From: Granulosicoccus sp036478565
Lineage (GTDB): Bacteria > Pseudomonadota > Gammaproteobacteria > Granulosicoccales > Granulosicoccaceae
NCBI GenBank assembly: GCA_965224525.1
Contig: OZ245050.1
Coordinates: 1,550,001 to 1,614,000, forward strand
DNA length: 64,000 bases
Direction: 5' to 3'
Numbering within the stretch: the stretch's first letter is position 1; each line of letters opens with the position of its first letter. The notes under the pieces are model-generated. The model ran no database searches and had not been told where the DNA came from. It saw only the letters and a program-made list of their open reading frames with translations. The translations under genes were made by a program, and so were the position numbers. This document shows, piece by piece, positions 24,628 through 33,444 of this stretch.

Positions 24628-24679
24628 TTCTATCCTTCATACAAGTTCAACCGTTTGAATGGTTGCAGGAGTGTCCTGA

Positions 24680-25939
24680 TTGGTAAAGACAGGGTCGCAA
24701 AGGCGTGTGGTGGTAACCGGCCTTGGTCTGGTCACGCCCGTCGGTCTGGATGTTGCAGAGAGCTGGCGCAATATCATTGCTGGTAATTCCGGCGTACGCG
24801 CGGTTACCGAATTTGATGTAAGTATGTTTGCTACCCGGTTCACCGCCTCGGTACAAAACTTTGATGCGAGCGTGTACTTCAGCAACAAAGAAGCGCGCAA
24901 GATGGACACTTTTGTGCACTTTGGTGTTGCAGCGGGTATTCAGGCCATCAAGGATGCAGGCCTCGATCAGGCAGATGGTGTTGATGTTGAACGCATCGGT
25001 ATCGCCATCGGTTCAGGTATTGGTGGCCTGCCCAATATCGAAAAACAGCATAAGGCATTGCTTGATGGCGGGCCACGCAAAGTCTCGCCGTTTTTTGTGC
25101 CATCCACCATCATCAACATGATCAGTGGCAATTTGTCGATCAAGTTCGGTTACAAAGGTCCAAACATATGCATAGTGACCGCCTGCACGACCGGTACACA
25201 CAACATTGGTGACGCCGCTCGTATCATCGAGTATGGCGATGCCGATGTCATGGTGGCTGGTGGCGCTGAAATGGCAACTTGTCCGCTGGGCCTTGCAGGC
25301 TTTGGTGCTGCGCGAGCATTGTCTACTCGCAACGATGATCCGGAAGCAGCCAGCCGGCCATGGGATGCCGACCGCGACGGATTTGTACTGGGTGACGGTG
25401 CGGGTGTCATGGTGTTGGAAGAGCTGGAACATGCAAAGGCTCGGGGTGCAACCATTTACTGTGAGCTGGCGGGCTACGGCATGAGTGGTGATGCACACCA
25501 CATGACCTTGCCATCGAAGAATGGAGAAGGCGCTGCGCGCTGCATGAAATCCGCACTACGCAATGCGGGTATCGATGCTGTTGATGTCGATTACGTCAAC
25601 GCACACGGTACCTCGACCCCGGCGGGTGATCGAGCAGAAACCGACGCATTAAAGTCCATGTTCGGCAGTCATGCAGAGTCGCTGTTGATCAGCTCTACCA
25701 AAAGCATGACTGGCCACTTGTTAGGCGCCGCTGGCGGTATAGAAGCGGTGTTTTGTGTACTGGCATTACGCGATTCCGTGGTGCCGCCAACCATCAACCT
25801 GGATAACCCGGGTGAAGGTTGCGATCTGGATTTTGTTCCGCACACCGCGCGCCAGGCAAAGCTGTCGGTTGCCATGTCCAATTCCTTCGGATTTGGCGGA
25901 ACCAACGGCACAGTTGTATTTGTTAAAGATGGTGTTTGA
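24680..25939 (+). CDS. fabF: Beta-ketoacyl-ACP synthase II FabF
   Basis: FabF condenses malonyl-ACP with acyl-ACP in fatty-acid elongation. The 419-residue thiolase-fold enzyme has the nucleophile cysteine in VTACTTGTHNIGDA and the two histidines in NAHGTSTPAGD and KSMTGHLLGAAGG. The terminal NSFGFGGTNG is also present. It starts at a TTG (24680). It follows acpP as in most gammaproteobacteria. pabC, often found between fabF and mltG, is absent. Confidence 0.97.
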   Translation: MVKTGSQRRVVVTGLGLVTPVGLDVAESWRNIIAGNSGVRAVTEFDVSMFATRFTASVQNFDASVYFSNKEARKMDTFVHFGVAAGIQAIKDAGLDQADGVDVERIGIAIGSGIGGLPNIEKQHKALLDGGPRKVSPFFVPSTIINMISGNLSIKFGYKGPNICIVTACTTGTHNIGDAARIIEYGDADVMVAGGAEMATCPLGLAGFGAARALSTRNDDPEAASRPWDADRDGFVLGDGAGVMVLEELEHAKARGATIYCELAGYGMSGDAHHMTLPSKNGEGAARCMKSALRNAGIDAVDVDYVNAHGTSTPAGDRAETDALKSMFGSHAESLLISSTKSMTGHLLGAAGGIEAVFCVLALRDSVVPPTINLDNPGEGCDLDFVPHTARQAKLSVAMSNSFGFGGTNGTVVFVKDGV

Positions 25940-26000
25940 GCCTTCGTCAGTCCGGAGCACACCAATGCCCGTCCTTCCTCAGTCACTTTCTTACTGACCC

Positions 26001-26996
26001 ATGTTGCGCTTTTTGCTTATCCTTGTCCTGTTGCTAGCCGGTGGCGCAGCTGCTGCCTGGTACGATTACGATCGTTTTCTGACGACACCCGTTGCCATTG
26101 ATGGGGATGGTAAAACGTTTACCATCGAACGCGGCTGGTCTGCCAGGCGAGTATCAAAAGAGCTGGTTGCAGAAGGTCTTATCGACAAGCCGCACTGGTT
26201 TGATATCTATATGCGGGTTTCCGGCAAGTCAGCTGCCATTAAATCCGGCGAATTTGTACTGGATAACTTACTGACGGTGCCGGAACTTGTCGATGTGTTT
26301 ATTGCCGGCCATACCCGCCAATATACGCACAGCATAATTGAAGGGGTGAACTGGCGGCAGATGCTGATGCGCCTTGCCACAGCAGAGATGCTGGGCCAGA
26401 CCCTGGATAGTGTTAATGAGAATACACTAATGGCGGCGATAGGCTATCCGGATTTGCACCCGGAAGGCCAGTTTTTTTCAGACACCTATCGTTATCCAAA
26501 AAACACCAATGATGTCGAATACCTGAAACGTGCAAAACGTACACTAGACCAGGTTCTTGCAGAAGAGTGGGATTTGCGCGACCCGGATTTACCTCTTGAA
26601 AATTCGTACCAAGCGCTGATTCTGGCGTCTATTGTGGAAAAGGAAACTGCGGTCGCGGCAGAACGTCCATTAATTGCAGGCGTGTTTTTGTCGCGCTTGA
26701 AAAAACGTATGCGCTTGCAGACAGACCCGACGGTCATCTATGGCATGGGCGAGCGTTATGACGGCAACATACGACGTTCGGATCTGACCACTGACACCCC
26801 TTACAACACCTACACCCGTGCCGGTTTACCTCCGTCACCCATTGCCATGGTAGGACGTGAGGCTATCCATGCGGTTTTGCATCCGGAAGCCACGCAGTCC
26901 TTGTATTTTGTAGCGCGGGGTGATGGCACTCATCAGTTTTCCGAGACCATTGAACAGCACAATGCTGCGGTCAGGAAATACCAGCTCAGACGATGA
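26001..26996 (+). CDS. mltG: Endolytic murein transglycosylase MltG
   Basis: MltG cuts nascent glycan strands at the inner membrane and influences chain length. The 331-residue protein has an N-terminal anchor (MLRFLLILVLLLAGGAAAAWYDY), a LysM-like region and the catalytic domain (YQALILASIVEKETAVAAER, with the catalytic Glu in VEKET). The downstream motifs LQTDPTVIYGMG, YNTYTRAGLPPSPI and 'FVARGDGTHQFS' are typical. It overlaps tmk by four bases (ATGA), indicating coupling. Confidence 0.96.
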   Translation: MLRFLLILVLLLAGGAAAAWYDYDRFLTTPVAIDGDGKTFTIERGWSARRVSKELVAEGLIDKPHWFDIYMRVSGKSAAIKSGEFVLDNLLTVPELVDVFIAGHTRQYTHSIIEGVNWRQMLMRLATAEMLGQTLDSVNENTLMAAIGYPDLHPEGQFFSDTYRYPKNTNDVEYLKRAKRTLDQVLAEEWDLRDPDLPLENSYQALILASIVEKETAVAAERPLIAGVFLSRLKKRMRLQTDPTVIYGMGERYDGNIRRSDLTTDTPYNTYTRAGLPPSPIAMVGREAIHAVLHPEATQSLYFVARGDGTHQFSETIEQHNAAVRKYQLRR

Positions 26997-27646
26997 GTAG
27001 CGCAACCAGACGCGGGCGTTTCATTTCGCTTGAAGGGTTGGAAGGCGTTGGCAAGACGACCAACCGAGCTCATATAGAGCAACGGTTGCAGGACGCTGGT
27101 CTGACGGTGATGATGACACGCGAGCCAGGTGGTACGCCATTAGGCGAGTCATTGCGAAACCTTGTATTGCATGGCACCGTTCCGATGCGAGCAGAAACAG
27201 AACTAATGCTGATGGCAGCCTCTCGAATCGAGCACGTCGGCCGGGTCATCGAACCGGCGCTTGCGCGCGGTGACTGGGTCCTGTGTGATCGATTCCTGGA
27301 TGCCAGTGTTGCCTACCAGGGTGGAGGTCGTGAGCTGGGTCAAAACATGGTAGAGCAGTTGCATCAGTTGATGGGCATGACACTACAGCCTGACCTGACA
27401 TTGTTGCTCGATATGCCAGTTGCCGATGGTCTGGCCCGCATGGCCGAGCGTGGTGCACCAGATCGCATCGAACAGGAGACGGTAGCATTCTTCGAGCGGG
27501 CACGAGCTGCGTATTTGCAACGTGCCAAAGACGATAGCTCCCGGGTAGCCGTGATCAATGCCGGTCAGCCTTTGGCGGCCGTGCAATCGGGTATCGACGA
27601 AGCGCTTGAGCCACTGCTGGCCAGATTTGGCCTGGGTGCTACATGA
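26993..27646 (+). CDS. tmk: Thymidylate kinase
   Basis: Tmk phosphorylates dTMP to dTDP for DNA synthesis. The 217-residue protein has a P-loop (LEGLEGVGKTTN), the TREPGGTPLGE substrate loop and DRFLDASVAYQGGGR. A lid region around MAERGAPDRIEQE follows. The mltG-tmk-holB order is widely conserved. The start overlaps the mltG stop. Confidence 0.97.
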   Translation: MSSATRRGRFISLEGLEGVGKTTNRAHIEQRLQDAGLTVMMTREPGGTPLGESLRNLVLHGTVPMRAETELMLMAASRIEHVGRVIEPALARGDWVLCDRFLDASVAYQGGGRELGQNMVEQLHQLMGMTLQPDLTLLLDMPVADGLARMAERGAPDRIEQETVAFFERARAAYLQRAKDDSSRVAVINAGQPLAAVQSGIDEALEPLLARFGLGAT

Positions 27647-27670
27647 ATAACCTGCATCAGGGGTTTATGC

Positions 27671-28666
27671 ATGATCTCATCACTCGTTGAATGCCCGCCC
27701 TGGCTGTTCGCTGAAGGTCAGCGATTGTTGGCTCGGGCAGCTGCGCAGCGATTGCCGCATGCGTTGTTGCTGACGGGAATGGTTGGTATTGGAAAGCGTG
27801 CCTTTGCTGATTGGTTGGTGCAGTCCCTGTTGTGCCGTGAGCGCACAGAGCAGGGTGCATGTGGGCAATGCGATGATTGCCGGCAGCATTTGTCGGGTGC
27901 GCACAGTGACTTTATGAAACTCGAGCCAGAAGGCGCTAATACCATCATCAAGGTGGACAGAGTGCGTGAACTGGTCACGTGGTTGCAGTTGACTGCGCGT
28001 GACGGTGGTTATCGGATCGCTTTGCTGCAATGCGCCGATACCATGAACCGTAATGCTGCCAACAGTCTGTTGAAGACGCTGGAGGAGCCGGGTGAGCAGG
28101 CTGTGCTGATTTTGGTGGCTGATCGGGTTGGTGAGCTGCCGGCCACCGTACGTAGTCGCTGTCAGAAAATCACTTTACGACTTGAGAACACGGCAAGTGC
28201 GACAGATTGGCTAGCCGGTCATATAGAAGGCGATGCGGCAATGGCATTAAGCCGTACGGCAGGCGGCCCGTTCAGCGCCGTTGAGGCCGCACAGGAATCG
28301 TATCAAAGCGACGAAAATAAGTTGTTGAAAGCTTGGCTAGACCTGTTTTTACACCGCGCCAGTGTTGGGCGAATTGTGGACAGCTTGAGTGATTTTTCCA
28401 CCGCTCGCTGCCTGAAAGCGTTTGATCACTGGGCAGCTCTTGCACTTCGTCATCAGATGGGGGTGGGGATGGAGACATCTGGCGTGGATCCTGCCCTGCA
28501 AGAGGCAATATCGCAGATTGGCTCACGGCTGACAAATGAGCAGTGGTTCACAATTCACGACCGAATACTGCTGTTATACCGCTCTGACAGTGCCAGCTTT
28601 CGTACTTCGACTGTGCTTGAGGGACTTTTTGCCGATATCCGTCTCATGATTCCTGGCTCAAGGTAG
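27671..28666 (+). CDS. holB: DNA polymerase III subunit delta'
   Basis: HolB is part of the clamp-loader complex that opens the beta clamp. The 331-residue AAA+-type protein has a degenerate P-loop (GMVGIGKRAF), a four-cysteine zinc module (CRERTEQGACGQCDDCRQH) and 'GGYRIALLQCADTMNRNAANSLLKTLEEP', a hallmark of the family. The SRC motif (VRSRCQ) is also present. It starts 25 bases after tmk and stops four bases before pilZ. Confidence 0.95.
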   Translation: MISSLVECPPWLFAEGQRLLARAAAQRLPHALLLTGMVGIGKRAFADWLVQSLLCRERTEQGACGQCDDCRQHLSGAHSDFMKLEPEGANTIIKVDRVRELVTWLQLTARDGGYRIALLQCADTMNRNAANSLLKTLEEPGEQAVLILVADRVGELPATVRSRCQKITLRLENTASATDWLAGHIEGDAAMALSRTAGGPFSAVEAAQESYQSDENKLLKAWLDLFLHRASVGRIVDSLSDFSTARCLKAFDHWAALALRHQMGVGMETSGVDPALQEAISQIGSRLTNEQWFTIHDRILLLYRSDSASFRTSTVLEGLFADIRLMIPGSR

Positions 28667-28670
28667 CTTT

Positions 28671-29018
28671 ATGACAACTGAAACTCGCAAAGGCATTATC
28701 GCTTTCTCCATTACTGATCGTGGTGCGCTGTATTCCTCTTACATGTCGTTTGTGCAGAATGGTGGAGTGTTTGTTCCAACTGCGCGAAGCTACGAGCTTG
28801 GCGACAAGGTGTTCATGTTGCTCAAGGTAATGGACGATATTTCTCCTGTCGCTGTCAATGGCTCGGTCGTATGGATTACTCCAGCAGGTGCCCAGGGCAA
28901 CAAGAACCCGGGTATTGGTGTTCAGTTTTCTGAAGATGACAATGGCAAGACCAAGTCCTCAATCGAACAACATCTTGCAGCGGCGCTGCAGGGCGAGCGA
29001 CCTACACAAACCATGTAG
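28671..29018 (+). CDS. pilZ: Type IV pilus assembly protein PilZ
   Basis: The 115-residue protein closely follows the Pseudomonas-type PilZ: 'GIIAFSITDRGALYSSYMSF', 'NGGVFVPTARSYELGDKVFMLL', 'VVWITPAGAQGNKNPGIGVQF'. Proteins of this subgroup lack the RxxxR part of the cyclic-di-GMP site, and none is visible here. They act in pilus biogenesis with PilB and FimX rather than as direct receptors. Its position after holB is conserved in piliated gammaproteobacteria. No other pilus gene is in the window. Confidence 0.93.
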   Translation: MTTETRKGIIAFSITDRGALYSSYMSFVQNGGVFVPTARSYELGDKVFMLLKVMDDISPVAVNGSVVWITPAGAQGNKNPGIGVQFSEDDNGKTKSSIEQHLAAALQGERPTQTM

Positions 29019-29105
29019 TTGCTGCTGCGCCCAAGCCTGTAGCGGTGGCGCGTAGTTCGATGTTCATGAACAGTTCAGACCGGAAGCCTGAGTGGCAGGA
29101 TGCCT

Positions 29106-29181
29106 GTCTGCTGTGAGCAGACTCCCGGCGCGACGATCCCCGGGTCAAGGTTGATTTAACTGGAGCGACAGCGCTCGCTCC
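29106..29181. other. Pair of intergenic hairpins between pilZ and the SET gene
   Basis: GTCTGCT (29106-29112) pairs with AGCAGAC (29116-29122) across a 3-base loop. GGAGCGA (29162-29168) pairs with TCGCTCC (29175-29181) across a 6-base loop. Neither has a T-tract. They may slow transcription or protect the mRNA end; no further function can be read from the sequence. Confidence 0.5.
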
Positions 29182-29217
29182 GGTACCCTGCGCTTTTCAC
29201 CGGAAAGCGTTAACGAC

Positions 29218-29592
29218 ATGGCCGCCAGCAAGACCAGGAAGAAAACCAAAGTCCGCAAGAGTTCGACTGCAGCACGAGCAGTTGCCCGTCCGGAAGCCAG
29301 CCCGATTTCCAAAAAAGTGTATGTCGCTGGCAGTCCAATACACGGTCACGGCCTGTTTGCCCGCAAACGCATTCCCGCTGATTTCGTTATATCCCGCCTT
29401 GAAGGTATGCCGACATACGAAGATGGTATTTACGTGTTGTGGATTACCGACGATCTTGGTCTGGAAGTGACCAACGATGTACGTTTTGTCAATCACAGCA
29501 AGGACAGCAACTGCATGCTCACTGATGTAGATCTGGTTACAACACGGGTCATTGAAGTGGGAGAAGAACTGTTTCACGACTACGGCTGGTAG
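29218..29592 (+). CDS. Small SET-domain protein (putative protein-lysine methyltransferase)
   Basis: After a very basic tail (about 30 residues of Lys, Arg, Ser and Ala) the 124-residue protein is a minimal SET domain. It contains the 'SPIHGHGLFARKRIPADFVI' start, the 'RFVNHSKDSNCML' S-adenosylmethionine-binding motif and the terminal GEELFHDYGW. There is no visible pre-SET or post-SET cysteine cluster. Bacterial single-SET proteins can methylate chromosomal or ribosomal proteins, but the substrate here is unknown. The basic tail suggests contact with nucleic acid. The stop overlaps the first possible start of the downstream ApbE gene. Confidence 0.85.
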   Translation: MAASKTRKKTKVRKSSTAARAVARPEASPISKKVYVAGSPIHGHGLFARKRIPADFVISRLEGMPTYEDGIYVLWITDDLGLEVTNDVRFVNHSKDSNCMLTDVDLVTTRVIEVGEELFHDYGW

Positions 29593-29633
29593 TGAAGCAG
29601 TTCAGTCTGGAAAGATGTCGGATTGTGCGTGCA

Positions 29634-30785
29634 ATGCCGTGGCGATATTCAAACATGTTACGCCTGCTGGTTACGGCGGTATCGATGCTTATTGTCTGGT
29701 TTTTAACAGCATGCCAAGCGGAGTCAACGGGGCCTGATATTGATTCAATGGCGGGCGTTGTTGCCGATGGCTCTACTACAAGTGAGGATTCGGGTTCAGC
29801 ATCTGAGCTTGCATCGAACACTGCTGAGTCTGCGCAGAGCACAGAAACATCTGATACTTCCGGGTTGAACGGACCGGCCATGGGGACCACCTGGTCGGTG
29901 AAACTGGCGGAATCCATCGGCAGCAAAACCAGGGTTGAGCTTGAAAGTCGTATTGTTGAAGAATTGCAGCGGATCAATCGATTAGTATCAACCTGGGATC
30001 CGAAATCCGAACTGTCACGATTCAATGAAAACCCGTCACTGGAACCAGCTTCGCTGGACGACAACACGCTGTCAATACTAAACACCGCTATGGATGTTAG
30101 TCGCCTTACTGCTGGCGCCTACGATGTAACCATAGGGCCGGTGATTGATGCTTGGGGATTTGGCGCAGCTGAAACACACCAGCCGCCTACCGAATCAGAT
30201 TTAAAAGAGGCCATGGCGGCAACAGGCTATAAAACTCTGACGCTCGGTAAGTCGACGGTACAAAAAAAGTATCCAGCTACCAAGATCGATCTTTCATCAC
30301 TGGCCAAGGGTGATGCAGTGGATCGTTTAGCTGCGTTGCTTGAAGCTGCTGGATACACCAGTTTCCTGGTAGAGATTGGCGGCGAAGTTCGAGCCAGTGG
30401 TCATCGGTCCGACGGTAAACCCTGGTTGGTCGGTATCGAGCAACCTGACGGCGATGTGTCAGAAGGGCTGGCGCTTACGGATCTTGCAGTAGCCAGTTCC
30501 GGTAGCTATCGAAACTACCGTGAAAGCAACGGCATTCGTGTATCACACATTATTGATGCGCGATCAGGCCAGCCTATTTCGCACGACCTTGTTGCCGTAA
30601 CGATATTGCAGTCAACCACACGTCTGGCTGATGCCTGGGCTACTGCCCTGCTGGTCGTTGGCAACGATGAGGCGTGGCGTATCGCTACAGACAATGGCTG
30701 GGCGGTGCAGTTAACGCTCAAAACGGACGACGGGTTTGAGGTGCGCCGAACACGGGAATTTGAGCAATTGGTGGCGGGTTCGTAG
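29634..30785 (+). CDS. apbE: FAD:protein FMN transferase, lipoprotein (ApbE family)
   Basis: ApbE attaches FMN to threonines of periplasmic and membrane flavoproteins. The protein has a lipoprotein signal (IVWFLTAC, then Gln). An unusual Ser/Thr/Glu-rich linker of about 55 residues follows, then the ApbE domain. That domain starts at GPAMGTTWSVKL and has 'RLTAGAYDVTIGPVIDAWGFG', 'KIDLSSLAKGDAVDRLAALLE', 'YLVEIGGE'-like 'FLVEIGGEVRASG' and 'SHIIDARSGQPI'. The start is uncertain: GTG 29592 (overlapping the SET stop), ATG 29634 or ATG 29655 all work. The 29634 ATG gives a normal signal peptide. No NQR, RNF or other obvious target flavoprotein gene lies in the window. Confidence 0.9.
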   Translation: MPWRYSNMLRLLVTAVSMLIVWFLTACQAESTGPDIDSMAGVVADGSTTSEDSGSASELASNTAESAQSTETSDTSGLNGPAMGTTWSVKLAESIGSKTRVELESRIVEELQRINRLVSTWDPKSELSRFNENPSLEPASLDDNTLSILNTAMDVSRLTAGAYDVTIGPVIDAWGFGAAETHQPPTESDLKEAMAATGYKTLTLGKSTVQKKYPATKIDLSSLAKGDAVDRLAALLEAAGYTSFLVEIGGEVRASGHRSDGKPWLVGIEQPDGDVSEGLALTDLAVASSGSYRNYRESNGIRVSHIIDARSGQPISHDLVAVTILQSTTRLADAWATALLVVGNDEAWRIATDNGWAVQLTLKTDDGFEVRRTREFEQLVAGS

Positions 30786-30790
30786 GCCTC

Positions 30791-30812
30791 AAAAAAGGCG
30801 TGACGCGTTTTT
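30791..30812. terminator. Bidirectional hairpin between apbE and the CoA-transferase gene
   Basis: AAAAAGGCGT and ACGCGTTTTT form a short stem with one G-G mismatch around a one-base loop, flanked by A and T runs. It lies directly after apbE. It would terminate transcription from the left and, less directly, from the convergent CoA-transferase gene. Confidence 0.5.
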
Positions 30813-30945
30813 ATATACTCTAGGGTCACAGCATTTCTATGTACCGGAGAACGCGGCGTGCTACCAGGTCTATCTCGTGATCAACAACATTGCAGTCTGC
30901 ATACTTATTCTTGGCGTGGTCAGAAACAAACGTATGGCTGATAGA

Positions 30946-32091
30946 CTAATTGCTCCCCCAAATCTCATCATCCAGTGATCCTGAATGCTCGCCAAGTCGT
31001 GGCGCGCGAAGCGCTGAAGTTATGGAATTCCCATCCATTAAGATGGGTGTTCGCACGCCAGGAATTCCACTCCGATTAATTTGCATGTTTCGATAAATGA
31101 ACTGTGGGTCGTTGAACACATCCTGCACGGTATTGATCGGGCCGGCGGGTACAACAGCTTTTTCCAGTGCGGTTAACAATGCGTCACGTGTCCAGGTGGA
31201 GGTTGTGATTACAAGCTGCTTGATCAGTGCATCACGGTGTCTAACGCGCAATGCATTACTGGTATAACGTTTATCACTTGCCAAGTCATCTAGCTTCAGA
31301 ACCCGGCAAAGGCGTACAAACTGATCGTTGTTGCCAACCGCAATTATCAAGTGCCCATCGCAGCTGGGGAACACTTGATAAGGGACAATATTCGGGTGTG
31401 TATTGCCAATGCGTGAAGGGTTGTCGCCGCTGGCGAGGTAGTTCATTGCCTGGTTTGCCAGAACACCGGTCATGCAGTCGAACAGGGCCAGGTCAATGTG
31501 CTGGCCTTTGCCATTTTTTTCTCGTTGCAGTAATGCCGCCTGAATGGCAATGACACCGTATAAGCCCGTGAATATATCGGCGAAGGCAACGCCCATTTTC
31601 TGCGGTTCACCATCGCTTTCGCCAGTAAGTTCCATGATGCCGCTCATACCCTGAATCATGAAGTCGTACCCTGCGCGATGGGCGTAGGGGCCGGTTTGTC
31701 CAAAACCGGTTACCGAGCAATAGATCATTCGCGGGTTACTGCTACAGCGACTATGTGCATCCAGTTTGTAGGCGACAAGGCCGCCGACCTTGAAATTTTC
31801 AATGATGACATCGGCCTTGTCTGCCAGTTGTACAACCCGCCGCAGATCATCTGTTTTGCGAAAATCTGCAACTATAGAACGTTTGCCACGATTGCAGGCG
31901 TGGAAATAGGCTGCACATTGCTCTCCATTGGTATCAATCCATGGCGGCCCCCACTGACGTGTATCATCACCGTTGGGACTTTCCACTTTGATGACATCTG
32001 CACCCAGATCGGCCAATGTCTGGCCGATCCAAGGTCCAGCGAGAATGCGTGCGAGTTCCAGTACACGAATGCCTTTCAGTGGTGCATCCAC
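30946..32091 (-). CDS. CaiB/BaiF-family (class III) CoA-transferase
   Basis: The 381-residue enzyme moves CoA between a thioester donor and a carboxylic acid. Family features are 'LKGIRVLELARILAGPWIGQTLADLGADVIKVE', 'FHACNRGKRSIVADF', the catalytic aspartate region GYDFMIQGMSGIMELTG, 'GLYGVIAIQAALLQREK' and 'HPNIVPYQVFP'. The substrate cannot be read from sequence. No acyl-CoA dehydrogenase or oxalate gene is adjacent, so formyl-CoA:oxalate, carnitine or other substrates all remain open. It is a single gene convergent with apbE. Confidence 0.9.
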   Translation of the reverse strand: MDAPLKGIRVLELARILAGPWIGQTLADLGADVIKVESPNGDDTRQWGPPWIDTNGEQCAAYFHACNRGKRSIVADFRKTDDLRRVVQLADKADVIIENFKVGGLVAYKLDAHSRCSSNPRMIYCSVTGFGQTGPYAHRAGYDFMIQGMSGIMELTGESDGEPQKMGVAFADIFTGLYGVIAIQAALLQREKNGKGQHIDLALFDCMTGVLANQAMNYLASGDNPSRIGNTHPNIVPYQVFPSCDGHLIIAVGNNDQFVRLCRVLKLDDLASDKRYTSNALRVRHRDALIKQLVITTSTWTRDALLTALEKAVVPAGPINTVQDVFNDPQFIYRNMQINRSGIPGVRTPILMDGNSITSALRAPRLGEHSGSLDDEIWGSN

Positions 32092-32222
32092 TGCGTATTG
32101 TTCTCCAGTAAATGCGCCGGTTAAGTCATTGTCCCATGACTGTTATAGTTCCGGAACGAATTAAAGCCAGTGACGCTCTTATGGCTGTAACCACTCAGTC
32201 ATACTGACTCGCACGGTGTTAG

Positions 32223-32894
32223 TTAGTCGGTGGTGAAGCCAGCAGACTTGTGGGTACCATCGCAGAAGGGTTTGTTTTTTGACAGACCACAACGGCATAG
32301 AACAGTTTGCGTACCCTGCCAGGCACGTCGGCCGGTACCGGAAATTAGTGTCATGTTGCCACTGACGCGCAATGGCCCGTTTTTTATCGGCTTGATAGTC
32401 AGCTCGCCACCAGAGCTTTCCAGTTTTGTACCGCTTTTACCGACAGCGCCGTAGTCGTGCTGTTTTTGTTGTTCGTGGCTGTTGTCGCAATACGGTTTGT
32501 TTTTCGACAAACCGCAACGACACAGCGCAGCACGGTACTTCAGTCCAGGTGCATTTTCTGCCGCATCTTCCAGGTTCAGGTCACCTGAAAAGACTAACGG
32601 GCCGTTGTAGACCAGCGTAATAGTGTTTTCATCGGGCGCGGATTCCTTTTTGTTCGCATCGTTGAAGTTTGCTGACAGGGCGCCGGTGGGGCAGCGCATG
32701 ACAACATCAAGTACTTCATCGTCCTCACCGAGATCCGGGTTGCACCAGGGTTTGCGGCCACCTTCGAAGAGGTCGCCATTCGCTCGGCCACATTCAGCTA
32801 CGTGGATACACAGGCGACCATGCCAGGTGACACTAGCGCTTTTACCTTCATAAACCTTGACAGTGCGGTCAGTTTTTTGTGTGTTCATTGCCAT
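32223..32894 (-). CDS. Iron-sulfur protein with Fer4-like divergent cluster domain and two CDGSH domains
   Basis: From the ATG at 32894 (AGGA six bases upstream) the product has about 223 residues. The N-terminal part (YEGKSASVTWHGRLCIHVAECGR..PWCNPD..VMRCPTGAL) is the divergent 4Fe-4S mono-cluster domain found fused to CDGSH proteins. Two CDGSH zinc-finger-like domains follow, each with the 2Fe-2S ligand set C-x-C-...-C-D-x-x-H (CRCGLSKNKPYCDNSH and CRCGLSKNKPFCDGTH). Such proteins are thought to act in redox or iron handling. A longer frame from a TTG at 32993 would overlap zur and is unlikely. It lies 46 bases downstream of zur. Confidence 0.9.
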   Translation of the reverse strand: MAMNTQKTDRTVKVYEGKSASVTWHGRLCIHVAECGRANGDLFEGGRKPWCNPDLGEDDEVLDVVMRCPTGALSANFNDANKKESAPDENTITLVYNGPLVFSGDLNLEDAAENAPGLKYRAALCRCGLSKNKPYCDNSHEQQKQHDYGAVGKSGTKLESSGGELTIKPIKNGPLRVSGNMTLISGTGRRAWQGTQTVLCRCGLSKNKPFCDGTHKSAGFTTD

Positions 32895-32940
32895 CAGTGA
32901 TCCTTGTCTGGTTGAATTGAATACGCTGGCCTCGGGCTGT

Positions 32941-33444
32941 TTACGGCTGTTTGTTCGCTGGCGGTTTTTTTTGACAGTTAGCGCACAATCCATGCAGTTC
33001 TATCATGGTAGAGCTGATGCTGAAGGACTGATAGCTCGCCCAGTTGCTGAGGTGCCTGGTAGAGGATAGTGCAGGGAATTCTGCTACTTTTCCACAGTTG
33101 TCGCAGATAGCAAAGGCTTGACCTGCTTGCGCGGAGCAGTTGATTTGGCGGCAGAACAGATAGGCATTTGTTGACTCCAGACGATGTACCAGTCCAAGCT
33201 CCATCAACTTTTCCAACGCCCGGTAGATTTGCAGCGGCGCTTTCAGTCCATCATCGCGCAGGGTATCCAGTATCTGGTAAGCCGTAAGTGGGCCATCGTT
33301 TGCAAACAGCACATCATTAACCAGTTGCTGGTTACGTGTCAGTAGGCAGGTTTCATTGTTGACTTTCATGTCTGTTTCATCGGTACAACGTGCTAACCGC
33401 ACAGGGCGGTTGACACAGGTTTGACTGTCATCAGTGACTGTCAT
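32941..33444 (-). CDS. zur: Fur-family transcriptional regulator, Zur type (zinc uptake regulator)
   Basis: The 167-residue repressor has the winged helix (LTAYQILDTLRDDGLKAPLQIYRALEKLMELGLVHRLESTNAYLFC), which carries the Zur-specific GLKAP and ESTNAY signatures. The C-terminal part has structural zinc ligands in CDNC and CANC. Zur represses zinc import genes when zinc is plentiful. The start codon follows immediately after the stop of the phosphatase gene (TGA then ATG), so the two are coupled. An internal ATG at 33369 is a possible alternative start. No zinc transporter gene is in the window. Confidence 0.9.
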   Translation of the reverse strand: MTVTDDSQTCVNRPVRLARCTDETDMKVNNETCLLTRNQQLVNDVLFANDGPLTAYQILDTLRDDGLKAPLQIYRALEKLMELGLVHRLESTNAYLFCRQINCSAQAGQAFAICDNCGKVAEFPALSSTRHLSNWASYQSFSISSTMIELHGLCANCQKKPPANKQP

